A DNA stretch of 32,606 nt, taken from contig JAAFJN010000050.1 of assembly GCA_013298845.1 (NCBI GenBank), positions 1 through 32,606 of the forward strand, in the 5' to 3' direction. The notes beneath the pieces were generated by a model, which was given only the letters and a program-made list of their open reading frames with translations, was not told the origin of the DNA and made no database searches. The stretch comes from Chitinophagales bacterium. GTDB taxonomy: Bacteria > Bacteroidota > Bacteroidia > Chitinophagales > Saprospiraceae. Every line of letters begins with the position of its first letter. Position 1 is the stretch's first letter. The position numbers and the translations under genes are program-made. Shown piece by piece: positions 24,243-31,705 of this stretch.

Positions 24243-26720
24243 TTATTTGCTCTTTTTTAAAAGTTGGTGCGCGACGGATATTGGTCCAAAATAAAAAACG
24301 GCCGTGTAAACGCCATCGGGCAAATATTGCAGGTGCAGTTCGTATTGCCCGGGCGCACCGGAGGTCCAAACGACCGGACTGGCAACCAGACGCCCCGAAG
24401 CATCGTATAAAAACCACTGATCGGGGATTTGTTCAGTTTCAATCCGGAAAAAATCATCCGACGGGTTGGGCTGTACCGTTATCACGGGCAAATATTCGTC
24501 CGAGGTATCGGAAATAAGGCTGTCGCGGGCAAATTCGGCCACAATGTGCGTATCCGGCGGCAAAAGTACGTGAATACTGTCTTCGTTTCCCCACGAGGGT
24601 TCCGACCAACGCACAAAATGCCAGCCGGGTTGAGCAACGGCCCGGGCGGGAATGGGAACACCTTTAAAATAAGTACCGGTCCACGGCAAATGCAGGGAAT
24701 CCAATCGCAGGGTGTTCCACCGCAGGGTTCCGGCTCCGGGCGGATGCACGGCCAGCGTGACTTGGGTGGTGCCGGTGGTTTGGTCGGGAAATTTTTCCAC
24801 GGCGTGTTGGAAACAATATTGGGGGCGGTTTTGCCAAAAAGCCGCCGTTTTTTCCACGTTTTCTTCCCAAATAGGCACAAACCACGCTCCGCCGCCCCAA
24901 CGGGTCGAATGCCGCGTTATTTCGGGGGCGTACATGGCCTTAAAACTATCAAGCCGGGTTTCGACGCGTTCGTACCGAAAAACGGTATTCATTAAATCGG
25001 CAAAACGGTTCAAAAAACGCACCCGGTACCCTGGGTTTTCAAAAGCGCGCCGAAGCGGTAATGTACTCCAATCGGGCGATGAAAAATAAGTAAAAGTACT
25101 GTCTAACGCCCGGTCAAAAGCATTTTGGCCCGCAAAACCGGTGTTCCACCCCCCGGAAGAAGTGAGTAATCCGGTGGATAAATCAAAATCATACGGCAGC
25201 CAGATCCATTTACCGTTGGGCGTGCGTTCCCGAAACCGCCGCCAGTTTTTAATGGGCCAGTCCATGTTGTCCGTGACAATTTGGTAAATGGCGTAGTCCG
25301 TAAAATTGGCCATATCGGTCCGGACGGACAAACTGTCGAAATCCGCGTCGGTAACGCAGCGTTGGACCATAAGCCATTGCAAAAACTGCATCCAGGCAAT
25401 CGAATCGCCTTCCATCGCCTTGCTGTAATCTTCGATGAGGTCCGGGTCGGCTGCCCCGTAATGGTGTTGCAAAAAACGGGCGTTTATGGCCTCCCGTACG
25501 TTGTGAATACCCTGAAACTGTCCGTTAAAATACACCAGTCCCGGCCTGAATGCCTGAAACTGGAGGTGTAAAGTATCCAAAATGGGCTGTATATCGCGGA
25601 AGTTGCGGCCCAAATCGGTGGTAAAAGCATCGCGGAACATGGTGACGTTCCAGTCTTGGCCGCTGTTGCGTAAAATCAGGCGGTCAAGCCCCGTTGCGTT
25701 GGGTTTTTGAAAAAAAGGATAATCCATGCTGCCGTTTTCACTTTTGAGCAGCAGGCTTTTTTGTGGATTGGCAAGACTGGCAACACCTTGCAGTTCAACT
25801 TTTAATTTGCCGGAAAAACCCGGTGTGCCATCGGGTTCAAACCATTCCATGTACACGGGTCGTTCTGCGTCGTACAAGGTAGAATAGTTGGTGTAAATAC
25901 CTTTGATGGAATCAAAAAAATCGTCGGGGTTAAAACTGAGCGCAATGGTAGGGAAGGTGCCGGGCGGCTCAATAAAATAGTGATACGTCGCCACCGGGCT
26001 GGTGTAATGCCCGTCGGCAAAAGCCCGCGCCCGGAGTGTAGTATTGGCATTTATGACCAATGGGTACTGGTACAAAGAGTCGTTGTCATCGGGGTTTTTG
26101 CCGTCAAAACGCACGTAGATGCGGGCATTAGGCGTATTGCTGGCCAATTGAACAACAATCGAGTCACCGTAAAAACCGCCGGGAAGGTTGGCAAAAGGAA
26201 TTTTGGCAAAGGGAATGACCTGCCCGGAAGCGCTATTATTGCTTCCTGGGGTGGCGGGGTAAGTTGCCTGCCATTCTGGACCGCCATCGGTGAGGCGGCT
26301 CCACGAAATATCGGGGGTTTGCTGGCCAAAACACACGTTGTCCATTAAGGTGCTATCGGGTGCCGATAAGAGCAGGCATTCTCCGTCGCCGTCTAATTTG
26401 AAGTTTGCGTGCAAGATACCCTCGGTGGGGGAGCCATCGCACCAAATGAGCCGGTAACCACCCGGTGGCATTAGCGTTAAGGTAGTATCGGTTCCGGGAA
26501 TTTGCCACCGAAATGGTTGGTCGGGTTTATCGCTCAGGAAAAATCCGGCCAATTGCAGGGTGTCGGGGCTGGCATTGTACAACTCAATCCAATCGTCCCG
26601 GTCACCGTTATGATCACTGATGGAGGATTGATTAATGGCCATAAGTTCGTTGATTTTCAGCGATTGGGCCGAAACGAACATTGGGGCAAGGGCGAACATG
26701 ATAAGAGTTACGAACCGCAT
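24243..26720 (-). CDS. CotH-kinase protein with lamin-tail and T9SS domains
   Basis: An 825-residue secreted protein from ATG 26720, which opens a signal peptide (MRFVTLIMFALAPMFVSAQ); an earlier in-frame start adds 14 residues. In order: a lamin-tail domain (about 20-150; LKINELMAINQSSISD, DDWIELYNASPDTLQLAGFF), a chitobiase-like β module (about 165-255), a CotH kinase domain (about 270-590; NGQFQGIHNVREAI, DNMDWPIKNWR and LPYDFDLSTG carry the expected ATP and metal residues), a β region, and a C-terminal T9SS sorting domain (VQPNPSDDFF, LYDASGRLV, LPDGVYTAVF). CotH kinases phosphorylate secreted proteins in Bacillus spores; the substrate here is unknown. It heads the cinA-luxR row, with a -7 box at 26760. 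Confidence 0.92.
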   Translation of the reverse strand: MRFVTLIMFALAPMFVSAQSLKINELMAINQSSISDHNGDRDDWIELYNASPDTLQLAGFFLSDKPDQPFRWQIPGTDTTLTLMPPGGYRLIWCDGSPTEGILHANFKLDGDGECLLLSAPDSTLMDNVCFGQQTPDISWSRLTDGGPEWQATYPATPGSNNSASGQVIPFAKIPFANLPGGFYGDSIVVQLASNTPNARIYVRFDGKNPDDNDSLYQYPLVINANTTLRARAFADGHYTSPVATYHYFIEPPGTFPTIALSFNPDDFFDSIKGIYTNYSTLYDAERPVYMEWFEPDGTPGFSGKLKVELQGVASLANPQKSLLLKSENGSMDYPFFQKPNATGLDRLILRNSGQDWNVTMFRDAFTTDLGRNFRDIQPILDTLHLQFQAFRPGLVYFNGQFQGIHNVREAINARFLQHHYGAADPDLIEDYSKAMEGDSIAWMQFLQWLMVQRCVTDADFDSLSVRTDMANFTDYAIYQIVTDNMDWPIKNWRRFRERTPNGKWIWLPYDFDLSTGLLTSSGGWNTGFAGQNAFDRALDSTFTYFSSPDWSTLPLRRAFENPGYRVRFLNRFADLMNTVFRYERVETRLDSFKAMYAPEITRHSTRWGGGAWFVPIWEENVEKTAAFWQNRPQYCFQHAVEKFPDQTTGTTQVTLAVHPPGAGTLRWNTLRLDSLHLPWTGTYFKGVPIPARAVAQPGWHFVRWSEPSWGNEDSIHVLLPPDTHIVAEFARDSLISDTSDEYLPVITVQPNPSDDFFRIETEQIPDQWFLYDASGRLVASPVVWTSGAPGQYELHLQYLPDGVYTAVFYFGPISVAHQLLKKSK

Positions 26721-26759
26721 AATGCAAGGCGTGGAGGCGTTTTGGCGGGCTTTGCGGCT

Positions 26760-26767
26760 CAAATTTA
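26760..26767 (-). promoter_or_regulatory. -7 box upstream of the CotH gene
   Basis: The minus strand reads TAAATTTG, an exact TAnnTTTG match, about 40 bp before the ATG at 26720. No -33 box is clear. Confidence 0.45.
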
Positions 26768-26835
26768 TTGCATTTTATCAGGATTTACGTCCTTTTACGC
26801 TCGAAAGATTTGTACGGTCATGTGTTGCCTTCTCA

Positions 26836-26859
26836 AATGGTTTCTGATATTTTAATCAT
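26836..26859 (-). repeat. 24-bp repeat copy spanning the Rpn stop codon
   Basis: Matches 27107-27130 in 22 of 24 positions and lies 271 bp from it. This copy carries the stop codon of the Rpn-family gene; the other copy is inside the gene. Confidence 0.5.
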
Positions 26860-27832
26860 TTCGCATGGATGTACGAACTCGTTGAACAAAAAGGAGGTCA
26901 ATGTCAAACATGCGTGCTACCTCTTCATCTTGGGCAGTGGGGTTGTTGAGGAGATAGTTTCGAAGCATTTTTTCTATACCTTTTTCTATACCTTCTTCCA
27001 TACCTTCTTCTCTGCCTTGAAGAAAGTATTTACCAAAAATAAAAGGTGGTATTTGTTCTTTTTCCTCCGGGGAAAGAACAGTGTCAAGATTTTCAAACTT
27101 CTTCTGAATGGTTTCTGATATACTAATCATATACGTTATTGTGGCTTGAATGATATAATATTGTTCTTTATCATCTTTAAAGTCGCTGGCAAAAATAACG
27201 AATTTTTTCCAGTTTAGTTCCAAGTATTTTTCGTCGCGACTGTGTTTTAACGCAAGAAATACGTTTCTCAGTGCCCAAAAGCGCAGGTTTTCGATGGTTT
27301 CATCGGGTATTGCCGCTACGTCCAGGATAACGTAGTCGAATGCCGGAACGTAACGCAGCAACGCAAGGGGGGCCGATGGAAACAACGTCTTTGGAGTAGT
27401 GCGTTCGACGGGTTTGGAGCCGTGGTGGATAAGTATCGGGATTGAAAGCCGAAGTGGCTTTTTCTGCTTCCGGTCTTCCAGCCAAATATTGCTGATATAA
27501 CGGTTAAGTTGTTCATAAAAGGCATCGTGAGGATCACTTTTATGCTCAAACAACAGACATATCCTGAACGGGTGTTTGTCTTTGGTTTCGCCTTCGTAAC
27601 AAATATCCGCCAGGTTAATCTGGAGTTTTTCGTCAATAAACGAGGTGTTTGTGAGCCGCAGCGTATCAACATCTAATAAATCAAACAACTCCGGCCCAAT
27701 GGCGTATTCAATGAGTTGCAACGCCAATTGACGGTGTTGCAAAATAGTTCGCACGAATTTATCGTGCGGTTGCTTCAAAAAATAACGAATATCTAACGGG
27801 TCTGTGATACGGTTGGACTTTCTCTTTTTCAT
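26852..27832 (-). CDS. Rpn-family recombination-promoting nuclease
   Basis: A 326-residue protein of the Rpn (PD-(D/E)XK nuclease, formerly transposase-31-like) family. HDKFVRTIL near residue 25 starts the fold; the nuclease core shows INLADICYEG and then CLLFEHKSDP (Glu-x-Lys). E. coli homologues are DNA endonucleases that promote RecA-independent recombination. The C-terminal part contains a short amphipathic repeat (EEGMEEGIEKGIEKM), which family members often carry and which can change length by slippage. It stands alone between the epimerase operon and the CotH gene. A -7 box lies so close to the ATG (27838-27845) that the transcript may have almost no leader. No transposon ends are seen around it. 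Confidence 0.9.
   Translation of the reverse strand: MKKRKSNRITDPLDIRYFLKQPHDKFVRTILQHRQLALQLIEYAIGPELFDLLDVDTLRLTNTSFIDEKLQINLADICYEGETKDKHPFRICLLFEHKSDPHDAFYEQLNRYISNIWLEDRKQKKPLRLSIPILIHHGSKPVERTTPKTLFPSAPLALLRYVPAFDYVILDVAAIPDETIENLRFWALRNVFLALKHSRDEKYLELNWKKFVIFASDFKDDKEQYYIIQATITYMISISETIQKKFENLDTVLSPEEKEQIPPFIFGKYFLQGREEGMEEGIEKGIEKMLRNYLLNNPTAQDEEVARMFDIDLLFVQRVRTSMRND
27107..27130 (-). repeat. 24-bp repeat copy inside the Rpn gene
   Basis: Partner of 26836-26859, encoding MISISETI. The two mismatches are adjacent, near the centre. Confidence 0.5.
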
Positions 27833-27837
27833 GCATG

Positions 27838-27845
27838 CAAAGATA
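27838..27845 (-). promoter_or_regulatory. -7 box directly upstream of the Rpn gene
   Basis: The minus strand reads TATCTTTG, ending 6 nt before the ATG at 27832. A TTTG lies about 21 nt further up as a -33 candidate. If used, the start site falls at or next to the ATG, giving a leaderless or near-leaderless mRNA. Confidence 0.55.
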
Positions 27846-27894
27846 AAGCCTTTTGTTTTTTATAAACAAAAAATTTTAAACAAAAATTTCTAAC

Positions 27895-27947
27895 CGCCCC
27901 GTTTTTTAGGGGCGTGTTCAGCATTGTCTGCCGAATACGCCCCTAAA
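27895..27947 (-). terminator. Terminator region of the FadL-DUF1611-epimerase operon
   Basis: Two hairpins share one arm. One is CGCCCC (27895-27900) with GGGGCG (27909-27914). The other is TTTAGGGGCGTGTTC (27905-27919) with GAATACGCCCCTAAA (27933-27947), with a single mismatch. On the minus strand they follow the epimerase stop by a few bases and lead into T-rich sequence. Confidence 0.65.
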
Positions 27948-27953
27948 CCCGCG

Positions 27954-29012
27954 CTAAACCCCTAAACCAGGTGCGTTGGTGAGTGACATTATACCGTCTT
28001 TGAGCACAAATCCGGCCGTTGTAAAGTCGGTGGCCAGATCCAGGCTGCCATCCAAATCAATGTACCGGGTGTGCGGACAGGCAAAAGCAGCGTGCAATGC
28101 CGCTGTAATGCTGATAATACTCTCGTCGTTGCATCCCCAAAACAAATCAATATCGGCCTGTCGCGCAATGTTAGCAATTTCTAACGCGCCACGAATGCCA
28201 CCGCATTTCATCAATTTAATGTTATAAATGCCAAAATGCAAGGGTTGTGTGGCCCATTGCAACGCCGAACGCGCGTTTTTGAGTGATTCATCGGCCGCAA
28301 ACAAACGGCGTTCCTCCCAGGGCAATTCCAGTAAAATGTGTTCAGCGCCAACCGGAACGGGCTGTTCGGTCAGTTCTACCCGAGCCTGCCGGGTGCGGTC
28401 GAGAAAAAGCCGTATGGCCGCTAAATCATAGCCTTGGTTGGCATCCACCCGAATGGTAAAATAATCGCCGTGCCGTTCGCGCAATTTTAAAATGCGCTCA
28501 ATGTCCTCTTCCACATCAAGGCCGGTTTTTACCTTTAGCACCCGAAACCCGGCGGCTTTGTATTCTTCCGCCTCTTCCAGCGTACCGGCCACATTTTTAA
28601 TGCCGATGGTAATAGAAGTAGGCATTTCGGTGTGGTATTGACCGTAAAAAGCCACAATCGGGATACCAAGTAACCGCCCAAAAGCATCGTGCAGGGCAAT
28701 ATCTATGGCGGCCAACGTGCCGGGTTTGCCGGGAAACGCCGCCGCTACTTCGTCAATGAGTTTTTGAAAATGCCGGATATCGCGCCCCAACAGTTGGTTA
28801 ATGGCCTCCGATTGAAGGTTACGCAGGGTTTCGTTGGCGTTTTCGCCCACCACACTGGCCGACGGATTAGCCGCTCCTTTGCCAATGATGCCGTTTTCCA
28901 GTTCTATCTCCACGTACACGCTTTGCATGTCGGTGACGGTTTTGGTCGCAATGGTGTACGGGCGTTTCAGGTGGAGGTTTTGGATGGATGAGCGAATGTC
29001 GGTAATCTTCAT
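27954..29012 (-). CDS. Enolase-superfamily dipeptide epimerase / DgcA-like racemase
   Basis: A 352-residue enzyme of the muconate-lactonizing subgroup of the enolase superfamily. The catalytic set is complete: the Lys160-x-Lys162 pair (LKVKTG), metal ligands Asp190 (RVDANQGY), Glu216 (ELTEQP) and Asp241 (AADESL), and Lys266 (YNIKLMKCGG). This is the pattern of L-Ala-D/L-Glu epimerases. Family members next to DUF1611 genes have been reported (DgcA, from memory) to racemise N-acetyl-D-glutamate made by the partner. Here the DUF1611 gene ends 9 bp upstream, so the same pathway is plausible; sequence alone does not separate dipeptide from N-acetylglutamate as substrate. It is cytoplasmic and last in the operon. 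Confidence 0.9.
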   Translation of the reverse strand: MKITDIRSSIQNLHLKRPYTIATKTVTDMQSVYVEIELENGIIGKGAANPSASVVGENANETLRNLQSEAINQLLGRDIRHFQKLIDEVAAAFPGKPGTLAAIDIALHDAFGRLLGIPIVAFYGQYHTEMPTSITIGIKNVAGTLEEAEEYKAAGFRVLKVKTGLDVEEDIERILKLRERHGDYFTIRVDANQGYDLAAIRLFLDRTRQARVELTEQPVPVGAEHILLELPWEERRLFAADESLKNARSALQWATQPLHFGIYNIKLMKCGGIRGALEIANIARQADIDLFWGCNDESIISITAALHAAFACPHTRYIDLDGSLDLATDFTTAGFVLKDGIMSLTNAPGLGV

Positions 29013-29021
29013 GCTGTTGAA

Positions 29022-30074
29022 TTAAGCCGTCAGGCTTTTTAAAAGAGGTAATATTTTTTCAACGCCTTCTTCCAAAGGCAGCAGAACGGGGATACCCAGT
29101 TTGGTTTCGTAATATTGCTGAAATTCAAAGGCTTCTTCGCGGGTACAATCGCCGGTGTTCAGGGCCAGGGCAATCACTTCGGAGCCGTACATTTTTATCA
29201 GTTCAATTTCGCTTTCTACACTGGGGATTTTGCCCCAATCTAATTCTTCGTGGAAAAAAATACGTTTGGGCGCGTGTACCAAAATAACCCGTTTGGCATT
29301 GGCTGATACCAGGTATTCCGAACCGCAGGGGCCCGTTGGATTGCGCAACGACGATTGTCCTTCCAGCAAAATGACATCGGCGTTGGTTTCTTGGTAACAG
29401 GTCACAATGGCGTGTTCCAATTCGCCCGAAATAAAGTCATTTAAGGTCGAATCGAAAATAAAACCGTATTTCCCACCTTGTAACCAACCCGTTTGGCCCG
29501 TGTAAATCATTTGGGCGTTGATATTGGCCTTTTGACACGCTTCGGTGATAAAACGGGTGGTTGTTCGTTTGCCCATGCCGCAATCCATGCCCAACATGGC
29601 GATAATCGGGGCTTTTACCGAATAAATTTCACCGCTCCAAAAGTGCAAATCCGCGCGTTTTTTCGGACGTCGAACGTCAATGAGTTCCACCCCGTATTCG
29701 CGGGCCAGCGCTACCATATCGGGACGGTCGTTCAGGTAGTCGTGCAGGCCGTTTACAATCGAAATATTGGCTTGTATGGCTTCCCGAATGACGGTGAGCA
29801 TCGGTTCCGGTAAAATCCCCCCGGATGTTGCTACCCCGATGATACAATATGTAACATCGGGGTGCAGTTGTTTTATAGCGGCTACTGAGGGCACCACCGG
29901 AATTCCTCTTTTCTGGCCATCCAGCACAACCCCGGCATCCTGCCCCTGACTGACCTCATCAATGACGCCCACAATTTTGTACCGTTCGCTGCTGCGAATA
30001 AGGCCATGCGCGGTTTTGGCGTTGGAAGTATTGAGTAAATTGGCGGTGAGAACAACGGCTTTTTTTAACTCCAT
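29022..30074 (-). CDS. DUF1611 P-loop protein, DgcN-like
   Basis: A 350-residue protein matching DUF1611 over its length. The N-terminal Rossmann-like part (about 1-150) has KIVGVIDEVSQGQDAG and GVATSGGILP. The C-terminal part carries a P-loop, GMDCGMGKRT at 162-171, then TGQTGWLQGG, LLEGQSSLRNP, and LALNTGDCTREEA. From memory, the DUF1611 protein DgcN is a D-glutamate N-acetyltransferase in a D-Glu breakdown route with the epimerase-like DgcA. Its position 9 bp before the epimerase gene and 11 bp after a FadL-like porin gene supports one operon. The assignment to D-glutamate is inferred from this pairing. Confidence 0.88.
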   Translation of the reverse strand: MELKKAVVLTANLLNTSNAKTAHGLIRSSERYKIVGVIDEVSQGQDAGVVLDGQKRGIPVVPSVAAIKQLHPDVTYCIIGVATSGGILPEPMLTVIREAIQANISIVNGLHDYLNDRPDMVALAREYGVELIDVRRPKKRADLHFWSGEIYSVKAPIIAMLGMDCGMGKRTTTRFITEACQKANINAQMIYTGQTGWLQGGKYGFIFDSTLNDFISGELEHAIVTCYQETNADVILLEGQSSLRNPTGPCGSEYLVSANAKRVILVHAPKRIFFHEELDWGKIPSVESEIELIKMYGSEVIALALNTGDCTREEAFEFQQYYETKLGIPVLLPLEEGVEKILPLLKSLTA

Positions 30075-30085
30075 AAAAATGTTTT

Positions 30086-31597
30086 TTAAAACTTAAATCC
30101 TACGGTCAATAACACATCGTTGGCGCTGCTTTCGGTAATGCCGCGTGGCGCGTCGGTACCGGCGTATGGCGTCACAAACCCGGTGGTGTTGGTGCGGCGG
30201 AATGCCAAATCCAGGTAAAAAGACGATTTGCGGATGCCGGCCCCTACGGTGATAGCGGTATTAAAATCGTCGGTACTGTCCGTAATGGGGTTGCCCAGCA
30301 GGTTGTAACCGGCCCGCAGGCGGAAAATATCCAATACGGCTTCGGCCCCAAATTTATAATTCATGGCGGGTTGTAAATCGCGACTGACCTGTGCGTTCAG
30401 GTCGCGTTCAAAGGCTTTGGTATCTGCGTCGTTGCTTTCTTTGGTTAAATTAAAATGCGCCGATGAATAATCCGTGTATTCCACGTCGGCGGTGATAAAA
30501 CCGTATTTTTTGAACAGTACCGCACCGCCAAATATGCCTTTCCAAGGTGTACGCAAACCGTAATTGAACGGATCGGCCGCCGCGTTGTCGTTACCCGAAT
30601 AATCAGCAATGGCCCCGGATGCGGTTTGGTCTTCGTAATTGTATTCCAGTTCGGCGCTAAAGTTGTCGGTCAGGTTAAAAAAAGTGGGGGAGTGGAATGC
30701 CCCGCCGATGCGCAACATTTGATTAATGCGGAACGTAGCGCCCAATTTGGCGTTAAAACCCACACCATTGGTGCGTAAATAATCGGAATAAGCCAAGTTA
30801 TCAAAATACAGTACGTTTCCGTCGTAGCCACCACCGGGGTCGCGTTCGGTGTAGGTGGCATCCTGACGGTAGTTGACAAAAGGTACCCCGATGGAGCCAC
30901 CAATCATGACGCGGTCCATGTAGTTACCGGCCAAAGAAAACGTCATTTCCCCGTGGTTGCCGCGTGTATTCACCGAGTGGGTCCGGTCGCTGGGCGCGTC
31001 GGTGCTGCCCAAAAAGTCGTAACTGGGTAACCCGTCCTGAAAATAGATGGCCCCTGCATTGTAGGCCAGTCCTTCTCCCAGCGGATAAAGCCCTTCCGGG
31101 TCGCCGCCGCTGGCTAAATACGGTGCTGCAATATCGTACCAATTGTTCAGAATCGTACCATTGGCGCGGCCTTCGTAATAGGTGTTTTGCGAAAAATTTG
31201 CGAGTTGGTTGTAGCCAAAACCAAAGTTGATGGTGCGCCATTTGGAGGACTCATCTTTTTTGGTATTGAACACTAACCCAATATTGGCGAACCGCAAACG
31301 GGTGGCTTCGTCGTCGTAACTTTCAGCGCCATTAACGTCCATGGTGGCGTTGGTGGAACTAAAATAAACGCCCGGCGTAAACATAAATTCGTCGGAACGG
31401 AACATGGCCATACCGGCCGGGTTAAGGCTGGCCGAACCGAAGTCGGCACCTAAAGCCGAAAAAGCACCACCTACGCCCGCCATACGCGCGGTTCCGTAGT
31501 TTTGAATGCGGGAGTAGCGCAGGGCATCACCGACATTTTGCGCATAGGTTGTTTGGTACATGACCCCTGCGAAGGCCATTAGCAAAAGATATCTCAT
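30086..31597 (-). CDS. OmpP1/FadL-family outer-membrane porin
   Basis: A 503-residue outer-membrane β-barrel with signal peptide MRYLLLMAFAGVMYQTTYAQ. The mature N terminus shows the family pattern NVGDALRYS, GTARMAGVGGAFSALGAD, ASLNPAGMAMF, which forms the hatch region. The rest is rich in alternating aromatic strands, ending in LLTVGFKF with the terminal Phe of the β-signal. FadL-type porins take up hydrophobic molecules; in Bacteroidota the substrates are mostly unknown. It is first in the operon with the DUF1611 and epimerase genes (11 and 9 bp spacing), which suggests it brings in the compound they act on. A strong terminator separates it from the gene upstream. Confidence 0.9.
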   Translation of the reverse strand: MRYLLLMAFAGVMYQTTYAQNVGDALRYSRIQNYGTARMAGVGGAFSALGADFGSASLNPAGMAMFRSDEFMFTPGVYFSSTNATMDVNGAESYDDEATRLRFANIGLVFNTKKDESSKWRTINFGFGYNQLANFSQNTYYEGRANGTILNNWYDIAAPYLASGGDPEGLYPLGEGLAYNAGAIYFQDGLPSYDFLGSTDAPSDRTHSVNTRGNHGEMTFSLAGNYMDRVMIGGSIGVPFVNYRQDATYTERDPGGGYDGNVLYFDNLAYSDYLRTNGVGFNAKLGATFRINQMLRIGGAFHSPTFFNLTDNFSAELEYNYEDQTASGAIADYSGNDNAAADPFNYGLRTPWKGIFGGAVLFKKYGFITADVEYTDYSSAHFNLTKESNDADTKAFERDLNAQVSRDLQPAMNYKFGAEAVLDIFRLRAGYNLLGNPITDSTDDFNTAITVGAGIRKSSFYLDLAFRRTNTTGFVTPYAGTDAPRGITESSANDVLLTVGFKF

Positions 31598-31627
31598 AAA
31601 ATAGTTGGATGATTTTTTTAAAAAATA

Positions 31628-31667
31628 AGGGGTGGAAAATGGTGATAATCACCGGTTTTCCACCCCT
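31628..31667 (-). terminator. Strong terminator of the repeat-protein gene
   Basis: AGGGGTGGAAAA (31628-31639) pairs perfectly with TTTTCCACCCCT (31656-31667), and the inner GGTGAT/ATCACC extends the stem. On the minus strand it is followed by TTATTTTTT. A smaller hairpin, GGAGTCAT/ATGACTCC (31675-31699), precedes it. Confidence 0.88.
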
Positions 31668-31705
31668 CCAAAGAGGAGTCATGATTGAGTTATGACTCCG
31701 TAATA

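Noticed and set aside
26852-27832. Rpn gene as an active transposase of a mobile element
   Set aside because: The family is an endonuclease family; no inverted ends or target duplication are visible around the gene.
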